Below, piece after piece: positions 19,521 through 28,960 of a DNA stretch of 46,145 nt. The notes below the pieces were generated by a model that was not told the origin of the DNA, ran no database searches, and saw only the letters and a list, made by a program, of their open reading frames with translations. A program made the translations under genes and the position numbers. Each line of letters starts with the position of its first letter. Position 1 is the stretch's first letter. Source of the stretch: Zelonia costaricensis. Its lineage: Eukaryota > Euglenozoa > Kinetoplastea > Trypanosomatida > Trypanosomatidae. The stretch covers positions 1 to 46,145 of the forward strand of contig JASAOO010003354.1 in NCBI GenBank assembly GCA_030849075.1, written 5' to 3'.

Positions 19521-21644
19521 ATGCCGCCCAAGCGGTGCCCTAACCGGCTGCTGGTGCTGTGCGCCTCGATCAACGATGTCACGGCGTGGCCCTTCTGGAA
19601 GTTTCTCCAGATGAAGAAGATTCGCGGCGTGACGGACATGGCCCTGCTCGCCTTCAACAGCGACGGTGGCAGCTTCGAGGCCCGCATCGACGGGGACAAG
19701 TACCAACTGAAGAACTACGCAAAGGTTCGCGGCTACCAGCACGACATGTTCGAGAACTTTGTGCATCGGTGGCACGATCCAGGCCGCAGCTACTTCGTCT
19801 ACGGCGGGCACGGCATGGGCGACTACGTGGAGCTCGAGGAGAACCGCGTGTCACTGCAGGCGCACGAGCTCGCGGCCGTCTTTGGGCACCGCACGTTCGA
19901 AGCCATCCTCTTCGACGCCTGCTTCATGGCCAACCTCGACTGCGCCTACCACCTGCGTCACAACACACGGTACATCGGGGCCTGCGAGGGGTACATGTGG
20001 GAGCCGGACACGGCGCTTGACTACCACGTCTTCAACACACACAACGCCAGCGCGATGAGCCGCTTCAAGGACCCACTGCACATCCTGCGCGTCATTCAAG
20101 CGGACTACTGCGGTAAGGCCGCACGCGGCGACTTCACCATCATGGACACGACGCACGCCGCGGAGCTGCGCCGCTACGTGGCCGAGCACGTGATGCCGCG
20201 CGTGTACGACCGCGCCGCCTTCTTCAACCTGCCGCAGCAGGAGCGACTGCAGCACCTCGCGGAGGCCGCAATGCAGGCCTCCATAGCCGAGTTCGGGCAT
20301 CCCGGCGGCGACGTGAACGTCAGCGATGGTGCCTTCATGAGTGGTGGTGGTGGTGGGGGCATCAGCAGCAGCATGAGCATTGGCCGCCCCCGCACCGCGC
20401 CGTCGTCGCCCAGCATACTCGCCCTCTCGGCCGCCGCACGGCCCACGCGCCGGCAGCGGCTGTTGCAGGCCATCCAGTTCGAGCACGCCCTGTACCCGTC
20501 TGAGGTCGGTGACAAGCAGCTGCTCGACCTCAAGTCCTACCTCACCGACATGCAGCAGGAGGAGCACCTGCGGCGGGCGTGGGAGGCCGCCGCGCTGGGG
20601 CCGCCGCGCCGCACCGCCGCGGGTCGACGGCACATCCGCAGCGACGCACCGGCGGCGGGCAGCGCGTCGTCGTCCTCGTCGTTCGCCGTGTGGCGTGCGC
20701 CGCCGTCGCGCGTGTTGCAGGTCGACCGCCACGGCCGTGTGCCGGCTGCCGCCCCCGCCGGTGGTGGAGCCGCACAGCCCCCGCCGGTGCTCGCCGGCGC
20801 TCACGTGCCGCCGCCGTCTTCGGTGGCTGCAGGGAAACATGCGGCCGCCGCCGTGGAACGCACTGTGGCTGCCGCGGAGCTGCAGTCGGCCACCCCTGCG
20901 GTGCCGGCCCCGCTGCTGCCTACCTCCCCGCTGTACAAGGGCAGTGCGCAGGAGGGGCTTGATCTCTTCCATCAAGTCGTTGTGAGCCACACACCGCCGA
21001 AGGCAGCCGGCATCTACGCCGCGCACCTGGGCGGGTTGTCCATCACGGTGCACGAGTACAGCGCGATGTCGCGGCCGGTGGAGCCGTGGGTCGTGTCCTC
21101 GCGCAAGCAGCTCAAGCGCCGCGCGAAGGAGTTCTTGAAGAACGGCGCGCTGTCGGAGGTCACTATGGAGTTTGCGAGTCCCGTCCCATCCGTGGCGGCG
21201 CTGTCGCTGAACGCAAAGAGCGGCATCAGCGCGAGCACTGGGGCAGCGCCGACGAGGCCGGTGGACCCGACCGCGGCCGCGGTAGTGGCCGCCGCTGCTG
21301 CCGTTGCGGCAGCGGCGAAGGCATCAACGTCCTCGTCGACTACGCCAACGGTGGCTCAAAGAGAAACTGGCATGACGCCGTCCAGCACCTCACAGCCCTC
21401 TTCCGCCGTCAGTCGCCGCACTGCCGCATCACGTGATGTGAGCTCCAGTCGTGGCAGAATCACCAGCAGCTCGGACTCATCGCTGCTGCGAGGGTCGTCG
21501 CCAGCGATGGGGACGGCAACGTCGACGGCCTCGCAGCCAGTGCCGTGCGAACTGGAGACAGCCGCGGCTGTCCCGCCGCACGTGCAGCGCTCCGCTTCGT
21601 ACCCTCCGTCGCCGGCCCCCAAGCAGGAGAGCGGTGCGTACTGA
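19521..21644 (+). CDS. PNT1: C11 (clostripain-family) cysteine peptidase, PNT1-like
   Basis: The first ~230 residues form a clan CD peptidase domain. YFVYGGHGMGD carries the catalytic His (His97) and ILFDACFMANLD the nucleophile Cys (Cys134), each after a hydrophobic strand, as in clostripain-type enzymes, so the enzyme should be active. In Trypanosoma brucei the C11 peptidase PNT1 is mitochondrial and needed for kinetoplast DNA maintenance; I infer the same role here. A Gly/Ala/Ser-rich linker (about 270-470) leads to a second conserved-looking block (about 475-550, with GLDLFHQVV and EPWVVSSRKQLKRRAKEFLK) and an Ala/Ser-rich tail to residue 707. No classic mitochondrial presequence is visible. 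The ATG at 19521 is the first after the predicted acceptor. Confidence 0.9.
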   Translation: MPPKRCPNRLLVLCASINDVTAWPFWKFLQMKKIRGVTDMALLAFNSDGGSFEARIDGDKYQLKNYAKVRGYQHDMFENFVHRWHDPGRSYFVYGGHGMGDYVELEENRVSLQAHELAAVFGHRTFEAILFDACFMANLDCAYHLRHNTRYIGACEGYMWEPDTALDYHVFNTHNASAMSRFKDPLHILRVIQADYCGKAARGDFTIMDTTHAAELRRYVAEHVMPRVYDRAAFFNLPQQERLQHLAEAAMQASIAEFGHPGGDVNVSDGAFMSGGGGGGISSSMSIGRPRTAPSSPSILALSAAARPTRRQRLLQAIQFEHALYPSEVGDKQLLDLKSYLTDMQQEEHLRRAWEAAALGPPRRTAAGRRHIRSDAPAAGSASSSSSFAVWRAPPSRVLQVDRHGRVPAAAPAGGGAAQPPPVLAGAHVPPPSSVAAGKHAAAAVERTVAAAELQSATPAVPAPLLPTSPLYKGSAQEGLDLFHQVVVSHTPPKAAGIYAAHLGGLSITVHEYSAMSRPVEPWVVSSRKQLKRRAKEFLKNGALSEVTMEFASPVPSVAALSLNAKSGISASTGAAPTRPVDPTAAAVVAAAAAVAAAAKASTSSSTTPTVAQRETGMTPSSTSQPSSAVSRRTAASRDVSSSRGRITSSSDSSLLRGSSPAMGTATSTASQPVPCELETAAAVPPHVQRSASYPPSPAPKQESGAY

Positions 21645-23512
21645 GGGGTTGGGGGGGTCTGCGGAGTGGGTGTTGCGGCGAAGCAGGTGAGCGGAGCACT
21701 GGAGTCCACAGTGGGTGCACGACACGTCTCGCACCAATTTCTTTTTTCTCCAACGAGTGCGTGCGATGGAGGGTGTGTGTGTGTGTTAGTGTGCGTGTGT
21801 GTGTGTGCTTTGGCCAGTGTCGCATCGGCTCACCGTGATGGTGGCGCCCTCCCCTCTGTCCCCATCTTCTTTTACCTATATATATTTACATCTTTCACTG
21901 GAGAAGCCTCCTCGACGCAGAGCCGTCGTGGTGGGCAGCGCTCTTGGCAGGTTCTCTCTCTTCTCTCTTCCGGCTTGTGTGCGTGCGTGTACTCTCCCCC
22001 CCTCTCCCCCCCCCTTCCCGACCTGTCGCGAGTCTCCGTGGGACGTGGAGCGCGCCAGAAGGATCAAGGCAGCAACAAGGAATGGTGCGAGAATGGGCAA
22101 AGGGGCGAACAGGACAGAGAGCGAGCTGGTGAATCTGCGCGGCGGCCGGTGTTGCAGCGTGCGCGCTGCGGCCGCGTCGATGGATGTGCTCGCACCCTCC
22201 CGTAGTTGCCGCTCGTCGCCCTCTTCTCTGTCGTGCGAGCAGAGCTCCCTTTCCTCACTTTCCCTTCTGTCCCTCCCTCGCACACAGTATTCCTTCGTGT
22301 ACGTGTATCACTCCACTGCTTTGCTGTTGCTGTACCGCGCGCGCCGCTCTCTCCTCCGCCTGAAGGCGCACCAGCCTCGACGTGCAACGGTGGGCGTCGA
22401 TGCGCTGGGGCGCGCCGCTCTGCATCCCTCCTCATGGAAACTCGTTTTGTTTCTGTCTTGTCTCCTCCCTCCTCCTCGTGGATGTGCGCGCGGTGCTGCG
22501 TGTGTATGGAGGTGGGGGGAGGGGGAGGGGGGATGAAGGCGAAATGGAACTGCTTTTCCATGAAGGAGGCCATCGAGTCAGCGAACGTACGTGGCGAGGT
22601 ACAGTCCCAGGAACCATCAACAAGCAGGAGTCGTCGTAACAGCAAGCCGTGCGCGCACGGAGCGGCATGTGTGCCTTCGATCTCGGACTTGCCGTGTGAG
22701 TCCCGCATTTTGGCCTCTCCCTCTTCCGCTCGTCAGCACCTCGACGTGAATCACGACAACATCAGCGACGCACACCCGCACGCATGAGCTCTTCAACGCA
22801 AGGCATCCCCAGCGGCTGTCAGACTCCGCGCTCCTCCTGCACCCTGCGCTTACCTCCCTTCACTCTTCCCAAACTCACGCGCGCTTTTGCCCTACCCCCC
22901 CCCCCCATCCCACCCCCACTCCTCTTCTCTCGGTCCGTGACGCGGGTCTGCATCGCCGTTGCTCTGCCCACACTCCACCCGACAACGCCGGCACGCGTCG
23001 AACCACCACCGCGCAGTCCATCACCGCGTACGTCCATTTTTTTTGGTTGTTTGTGTGCTGTGCAACGGGGGCAAGTGCGATTGGCTGTTGCGCTCCGCAG
23101 GGACACATTTCCGTCATCGCCATCTCCGTCTTGAACAACAAAAAGCAGAGGCGAAAACGCACGCAGCCGTCACGGACACACACGCTGCAGCATCACCACG
23201 ACGCGATCCGGTGCGTAAAAGAAAAGAGAGAGACGGCAAAAAGCGGCTGCGACACGATCGCCTCGGCCCCATCCCTCCCCCTTTCACGTTCACGGGCACC
23301 ATCTTTCTTGTTTAACAACGCACCATCGTGGGCTTCTTGTCGTGGTGTGTTTGTGTGTTTGTGGGGGATTCTGAATTCTTGACGTTGCCTTTCAGTGCCC
23401 GTGATTAGCGCCATCCATTCTACTGAGTACAACTCTTTTCCCACCCCCCTCCTCCCTTTACTTGCGTTCTTCTTCCTTCTCAATCTCGAACGTTCTTGTT
23501 GGCGAACAAAAA
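21645..23512. other. Intergenic region, PNT1 to low-complexity gene
   Basis: Contains a GT tract (about 21774-21807), a TATATATA stretch near 21877-21885, a G-rich run that could form a quadruplex (about 22508-22534), a C run near 22897-22906 and a T run near 23036-23043. The left part is probably the PNT1 3' UTR. No coding region is supported. Confidence 0.65.
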
Positions 23513-23528
23513 ATGTTGCGTGTGTCAG
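23433..23528 (+). promoter_or_regulatory. Predicted spliced-leader acceptor that may lie inside the annotated start
   Basis: The best tract (about 23433-23492) has no AG after it until 23527-23528, which is downstream of the ATG at 23513. A weaker acceptor is the AG at 23394-23395. Use of 23528 would leave 23549 as the first ATG. Confidence 0.45.
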
Positions 23529-26500
23529 CTGCGGGCCCAGTGCCCGCTATGCGACTGGAGCCCCTCACCTTCGTCGGGTACGATCGCGGCGGCGGCTTCG
23601 TGCACGTCATCACACCGCAAGGCGCTCTCGTCCGGTTGCGTCCCTCCCCACCGTCCCACGCATCGACGCAGGAGGCAGTGAAGCCCCTGCCGGCACCCAC
23701 ACCATCGACCTCCTCTGCCCCCGAAAAGACGCCCACATTGGTGGAGAAGCCGCCGCCGCCGCTCTCTACCTTGGCGATTGCCGCTCCCCCAGACGGGTTC
23801 GAGGTGGAGTTCTTCTCTTCTTCGTCGTCCTCGGTCACGTCGGCGGCCACCTCGAGGCCGCCTTCTCGCAGCCCGTCGACCTCGTCTGGAGAGTCGCCGA
23901 AGTCGGCGGATGCCCTTCCGTTGGCGCACCACAACCACACCAACGGAAACGGGAGCACGGCTGAGAAGGGAGAGGCGCAGGCGGCGCTGCAGCGCACGTC
24001 GTCGGAGGAGCAGCAGCCCCCCTCCGTCGCCCGGCAGCCGCCGCAGCAAGTCCCACTTCCTGCTCCGCTGCCCAACACCATGGTGCACGGAGCACCGCTG
24101 AGTGCCGCAGCTGCAACACGCGCCGAGTTCGATGCCGCCCTCACACAGTGTGCGCTCGTGCTGTTCGGTGGCCGCCTGCCCCAGCAGGAGCAACAACCGC
24201 AGCCACTTGCTGAGGACGCATCGGAGCCGTCACCGCCGCAGTGGTCCGAGGCCGTCAACTACCACGCGGCGGTGCTGCTCGGCTTCGACGAGACGGGCTG
24301 CGCGTATGTGGCGGCACAGTCCTTCGCCCAGCCGGTGCCAGCACCGCAGGACTGGCGCCTGTGCCCGCTGCCAGTGCTTGTCTGCACCACCGCGGCGACT
24401 CTTTTGCGCTTCTTCGCGGCGGCCGCGACGGATGGCACGGCGGAGGTGCGTGTGCCCGTCTTGCCGAGGTCGCCCGCGCCCGCGGCAACGGCGAGCCATG
24501 GTGAGACGGCAGCTCCCATGCCACCTCCACCACCCCTTCGAAATGCGCCCCCCATGAAGGCTGCCGCCGGCGCCGGTGCAGCGCACTTCCTCAGCCCACC
24601 GCTTTGTTGGGCGCTTCCCTCCTGCGGTCGCGCGCCTGACCTCGACCTGCGCGTCGTTTTTCAAGTTGCGCCCCGGCGGCCCTACCTGCTGGCATCCCAC
24701 GGCGAAGAAGTCGTCGTGCTTGGCGTGGCACTGGATGTGCCGTGGGTGCGCGCGGTCGTGCCTCTCCCGTCTCCTGGCAGAGGCATGCCGCCGCCGCCGG
24801 CGCCGGGAAGCCAACTCGCTGGTGCGTTGTCGTCTCCCCCCGCGGGGTACCGCTGGAAGGACCCGGCCGGGTGGGCAGAGCCGCTGGCAGGGTGCCACAC
24901 AGCGCAGGACCTGCGCGCGCGGCACGGCCTGGAGGACGCGGCAGGAGCACCGGCCGTCGCACCGGAGGAGGCCACGACGGCAGAAGCGGCGCCACGCGCA
25001 GAGGTGCACGGAGGAGAGCAGGCAGCCGTGGCCGCGGAAACTCTGTCGACCGCGCAGGTAGCGTCTGCGCGCCCAGCCTCCCCGCCCCCACCCAGCTCGA
25101 GCACTGCCGCCGCCGCTGCCACCACCACCGCGCCGGCCTTCGTGAAGGAGGGTGATGTTGTCTTCGTGCCGGGCCGCTTCGGGGTGCTGCTGGAGTGCAA
25201 CGCGCAGCCAGCGCTGCTGGAGCGGCAGTGCGGCCTCGCCCACGGCGATCGAGTTCAGGCGCGGCGCGCGGGGGTGCTGAAGGCGGCCTCGTCGCTGCGG
25301 TCTGAACGATCGGCGACGCCGCCGCCGCTGCTCTCGACAGGCTCGGAATGGATTGTGATGGGCCTGCACGGACGGAACGTGTTGGTGCTGCTCCCTGCGC
25401 ACGGCGGGGAGGGGCCGGCGACCGCCGTGCAGGTACCGCTGCCGGGTGGTGTGTCAGAGGCGGCGGAGCTGTTCCGCAAGGTCGCCGGGGCCGCGCTGGC
25501 CCCACCGGCGCTGCTGCGGGAGTCGCCGCTGCCCACGTCGTCGTCACCGTCGCCGGCGGAAGCGCGGTCAGTGGCGGAGGCGGCGCTGCCTCCCCTGGCG
25601 CACGCTGTGCAGGTGGAAGAAGACCCGCTCGTGGCGCCGGGCTCATCGACGGACATCTTCACAGAGGAGGCAACAGCAGCGACAGCTGCGCCAGTGACAA
25701 CAGGGGCCGAGGCGGGGCCTAATGTGGATGTGGAGGAGGAGGATCTGGACAACGACGTTGCGGAGAATGCGGCGCAGGGCAGTGGTCGGCACGGAGGGGT
25801 TTCCATGAACCCTGCCCCGGCCGCGGCGGACAGCAGAGTCGTGCCCGACACGACGGAGTCCTCCATGGAGTACGACCAGCACGGCGTGTCCCCGCTGACG
25901 CCATGCGCCCCCGCCAGCGCGACACGTGCAGCTGCAGGTCCAGCGGAGGATGATGATGGTGCACCCCGTGGAGCTGCTGCCGCGGCGGTGCTCACCCACT
26001 CAGCCTCCATATCGACCTCGCCTTCAGCGTCCGCGACGCCAGCGTCGTCGGAGCTGTCTCGACAGGCACGCGTGCAGCAGCAGCAGCAGCGGCGGCGGCG
26101 GATTGACGATGTGCTCATGAATAGCGGCTGCGACTCGCCACCGCCGACACACTCGACGGCGCCATCCACGGCGCGGGCGAGTGCGGCGAGCTCTCCGCCA
26201 ATCGCGTCGTTGCCGCCGCCGTCGGCGCTGGTGCCCACGACGGCCACGCCGCGATCGAGTTCCGTAGGCGCGCCCGACGAGGCGCGGGAAGCGCAGGAGT
26301 CGAGCGCACCGGCAGCGCCGCCACCGCACCCGCGACAGGACGGGGAGGCGAACACCGTGGTGGTGCTCGACGGCGGCGAGGCGCAGACGGCGGACACGGT
26401 TCCGGCGGTGACGCCCACCATGGACGCGCCTCCCGGTGCAGAGGAGGTGGACGGTCGCGTAGCCCTCACCCCGTGGGAGCCGTCTCGAGAGGCGCCGGAG

Positions 26501-27940
26501 ATGGAGGCAGACACACGCCAAGACGAGGACAGCGCCGCTGCTGCTGCGGCGGCGGCGATGGCGGCGGCGGTGGTGGTTGTGGAGTCGGAAAGCAGCGAGA
26601 GCGCTGCCGACGCGTTCGCCGAGGGACTCGGGATTCACGCCGGTGCAAGCGTGGTGGAGGAGGCCGACCGGGAGGGGAACCAGAGCGAGGAGGCGTCCGG
26701 CGAGGCCGTGAACGAGATGCCACACGCCTCCCAGACGGCGGCGGCAGAGGAGGAGGCGCGAGGCATCATCGTGACACAGCTCCGCGGCGAACCGGTGGCC
26801 TGGGATGGTCTGGCGTCGCCTTCGCACGTCCGCGATGCGGTGAGTGCTGCGTCGAGCTCGGCCAACGCGTTCTCGACCGATCGCACGCCGAGCACGCTGC
26901 CGACGCCGTCGCAGTCGATGCCGCAGTCGTCGCAGGCGCAGCAGCCGCATCAGCCACCCCCTCCGCCATTCACCGCGAGTGATGAGGATGCCGTGGAGGT
27001 TGGGGAAGGCGAAGCGGAAAGCACCTGGACTCGTGGGCGGGCCGAGGCGTCGCCCGACGCCGCTCCACCCATGATGGACGGCGTCGTGTACGCCGTCCCG
27101 CAGGCCCCGCACTTTCCGCGTCGGCTGCCGGACCCCATGGTGGCAGCACCCAACGGCGCCCCCCGCGGCGTTGCTCACGTGCCGCCGCTCAACGGTCTGA
27201 CCGCTGCCGTTCGCGTACCCACCGCCGCTGCAGCCCCAGCGCCGCTGACGCACGTGCCGCGCCTCCCCATCCCTGCGATGCCCACCTTCACGCCACCCGC
27301 CAGCGCGCCACCAAGAGCCGCGGCGGCGCCAACTGCGTCGACCTTCACGCCATCGTACTCGCCTTCTCCGGCCGGTCCCGCGGACGGCCGCACGGCGCCA
27401 CGCGTCCCGCAGCCGGGCTACGTGACCTCGTACCACGCGTCGCACTCCCCCGACGACGCCGGCGCCGCCGCCGCAATGGCGCCGCCGCGTTTCTCCGTTG
27501 CCACGAGCGTTACCCCTCCGAGAACCGCGAACGCGCCCACCACGCCGACGCCCTTCACAAGCTTCCTCAAGGCGTACGCCATCTTCGTGCTGGAGAACTA
27601 CGTGGACGGCGGTGTGCAGGGCGCGGTCGGGGTGGGCACGCACGCAGGCAGTCAGCACCATCGCCCCGCGTCGCCGCCGCCGCGGGCTGTGACGGGCCTC
27701 GCGCCGCTGCTGCGCTTTTACCAAGAGCGGCCGCTTCTTCGTATTACGGCGGCGACGGAGTGCCAACGCCGCTGTCGTGCAGCGTGGGAGGCGGCGGGTC
27801 CAGCCGTGGCCGCGCGCACCAACGTGCAGCTGCGCAAGCTGCGTGCATCAGCCACCTCATCTGTGTTTGAAGAGCTCTGCGTCGATGAACTCGTGACGGT
27901 GTTGGGCATGGTGCCGCACCTGCCACTGCCGCCCGTGTGA
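23513..27940 (+). CDS. Large low-complexity protein, unknown function (1475 aa)
   Basis: I do not recognise this protein. It is mostly Ala/Pro/Ser/Glu low complexity, with a few islands that look folded: residues 14-44 (FVGYDRGGGFVHVITPQGAL), about 250-276, about 376-418 (YLLASHGEEVVVLGVALDV), about 543-582 (EGDVVFVPGRFGVLLECN), about 610-645 (EWIVMGLHGRNVLVLLPAHG) and a C-terminal helical region from about 1348 (FLKAYAIFVLENYVDGG, then LLRFYQERPLLRI) to the end. Three of the islands finish in V-x-VPLP-like strands, suggesting repeated small beta modules. No membrane segment or signal peptide is present. Two starts are possible: ATG 23513, or ATG 23549 (giving 1463 residues), which the splice-site pattern favours. 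High-GC minus-strand frames across 25255-27766 are shadows of this gene. Confidence 0.88.
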   Translation: MLRVSAAGPVPAMRLEPLTFVGYDRGGGFVHVITPQGALVRLRPSPPSHASTQEAVKPLPAPTPSTSSAPEKTPTLVEKPPPPLSTLAIAAPPDGFEVEFFSSSSSSVTSAATSRPPSRSPSTSSGESPKSADALPLAHHNHTNGNGSTAEKGEAQAALQRTSSEEQQPPSVARQPPQQVPLPAPLPNTMVHGAPLSAAAATRAEFDAALTQCALVLFGGRLPQQEQQPQPLAEDASEPSPPQWSEAVNYHAAVLLGFDETGCAYVAAQSFAQPVPAPQDWRLCPLPVLVCTTAATLLRFFAAAATDGTAEVRVPVLPRSPAPAATASHGETAAPMPPPPPLRNAPPMKAAAGAGAAHFLSPPLCWALPSCGRAPDLDLRVVFQVAPRRPYLLASHGEEVVVLGVALDVPWVRAVVPLPSPGRGMPPPPAPGSQLAGALSSPPAGYRWKDPAGWAEPLAGCHTAQDLRARHGLEDAAGAPAVAPEEATTAEAAPRAEVHGGEQAAVAAETLSTAQVASARPASPPPPSSSTAAAAATTTAPAFVKEGDVVFVPGRFGVLLECNAQPALLERQCGLAHGDRVQARRAGVLKAASSLRSERSATPPPLLSTGSEWIVMGLHGRNVLVLLPAHGGEGPATAVQVPLPGGVSEAAELFRKVAGAALAPPALLRESPLPTSSSPSPAEARSVAEAALPPLAHAVQVEEDPLVAPGSSTDIFTEEATAATAAPVTTGAEAGPNVDVEEEDLDNDVAENAAQGSGRHGGVSMNPAPAAADSRVVPDTTESSMEYDQHGVSPLTPCAPASATRAAAGPAEDDDGAPRGAAAAAVLTHSASISTSPSASATPASSELSRQARVQQQQQRRRRIDDVLMNSGCDSPPPTHSTAPSTARASAASSPPIASLPPPSALVPTTATPRSSSVGAPDEAREAQESSAPAAPPPHPRQDGEANTVVVLDGGEAQTADTVPAVTPTMDAPPGAEEVDGRVALTPWEPSREAPEMEADTRQDEDSAAAAAAAAMAAAVVVVESESSESAADAFAEGLGIHAGASVVEEADREGNQSEEASGEAVNEMPHASQTAAAEEEARGIIVTQLRGEPVAWDGLASPSHVRDAVSAASSSANAFSTDRTPSTLPTPSQSMPQSSQAQQPHQPPPPPFTASDEDAVEVGEGEAESTWTRGRAEASPDAAPPMMDGVVYAVPQAPHFPRRLPDPMVAAPNGAPRGVAHVPPLNGLTAAVRVPTAAAAPAPLTHVPRLPIPAMPTFTPPASAPPRAAAAPTASTFTPSYSPSPAGPADGRTAPRVPQPGYVTSYHASHSPDDAGAAAAMAPPRFSVATSVTPPRTANAPTTPTPFTSFLKAYAIFVLENYVDGGVQGAVGVGTHAGSQHHRPASPPPRAVTGLAPLLRFYQERPLLRITAATECQRRCRAAWEAAGPAVAARTNVQLRKLRASATSSVFEELCVDELVTVLGMVPHLPLPPV

Positions 27941-28960
27941 GAGAGGCGAGGTGTGGCGGTGGCTCGTCGCAGTCGACGGTGCCGGCTGAGGAAGTCAAGC
28001 TGGGCAAAAGAGTGGCGTCTGTTTCTACGCTCGCGAGCACAGGAGCCACGCGAAGGGGACACGCAAACGCGTCCATGACCTCTTCACGGTACTGGTAACA
28101 CACACACACACACATACATACACCAAGAAGCACAACACAGAGCGTGCAACACTCGCGACATGCGCACGTGCGCACCTTTCCTACGCTATCGAGAAAAAAA
28201 GCGAGAGCGCCTCGGAAGAGATGCTGCGAAGCGAACCCAAACGCTGCATGGCTTTACCTCGATCGGTGTGGGGGGAGGGGTGCTCGGCCGATGGCTCTCC
28301 ACCCTCCCCTTCCTTCCCCCCTCCCCCGCTGTGGACCACCTTACTCTGCTGTCCGTCCGCCTTCTGCCCCCTTCCCCCAATACCGTCGTGCAGCCTCCGT
28401 GGCGCAGCGCATCCACTTCCGTCCATCTCCTTACACGAGCAGAAAAAAAACGAAACACGAGCAAGAGCGCGACGGCTTGGCACTGCGCGTACGTGTTTGT
28501 GTAACCCATCAGTGAGCCTGCGCGTGTGAGTTCGTCGTCGCGGTGCCTCGTGCCCACGTGCAGCACTTTTTATTTTCTCCCCACAGCGCTGCCCGTCCCT
28601 CCCCCCACCTCCACCCACGCTTCTCAGGTGAGCTCCTTGCCACCGCTCGCGTTGCTGCCCCCCCCCCCCCCCACAATCCCTCACCCCTGACACACATACA
28701 CACGCACACGAACACCGCACTACCAACAAACCGCACTAACTTCTCCACTTTGTCTCTTATACGTGAAGGAGCATCATCATATCGCTTCTCGCCGCTCGCA
28801 CATCGTCCTCATCTTCGCCCGCCTCCAGGCTTCTTAGCCGGGCTGCTCTACCCCACCGCGACTCTACTCTGCCCCCCCCTTCCTCTCCTTCCTCCTTCAC
28901 CTACGTAGGCGCACATACACACCGTAAATACCAAACAAAAAAGGTCAAGGTTACGCCATC
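27941..28960. other. Intergenic region, low-complexity gene to T-x-Y-x-x-D-Y gene
   Basis: Contains a CA tract (about 28099-28116), an A run near 28193-28199, a C15 run at 28658-28672 and the 5' leader tract of the next gene. No coding region is supported. Confidence 0.7.
28871..28908 (+). promoter_or_regulatory. Predicted spliced-leader acceptor, T-x-Y-x-x-D-Y gene
   Basis: A C/T tract ends at CTACGTAG with the AG at 28907-28908, giving a 52-base 5' UTR to ATG 28961. Confidence 0.7.

Noticed and set aside
22206..22787. 193-codon frame between PNT1 and the low-complexity gene
   Set aside because: No ATG in a good context, no splice tract directly before it, and no protein-like composition.
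25255..27766. Long minus-strand frames (419 and 580 codons) opposite the low-complexity gene
   Set aside because: They are read through GC-rich Ala/Pro/Ser codons on the other strand, consist of Arg/Ser/Gly repeats, and the plus-strand frame has the continuous coding pattern and splice signals.
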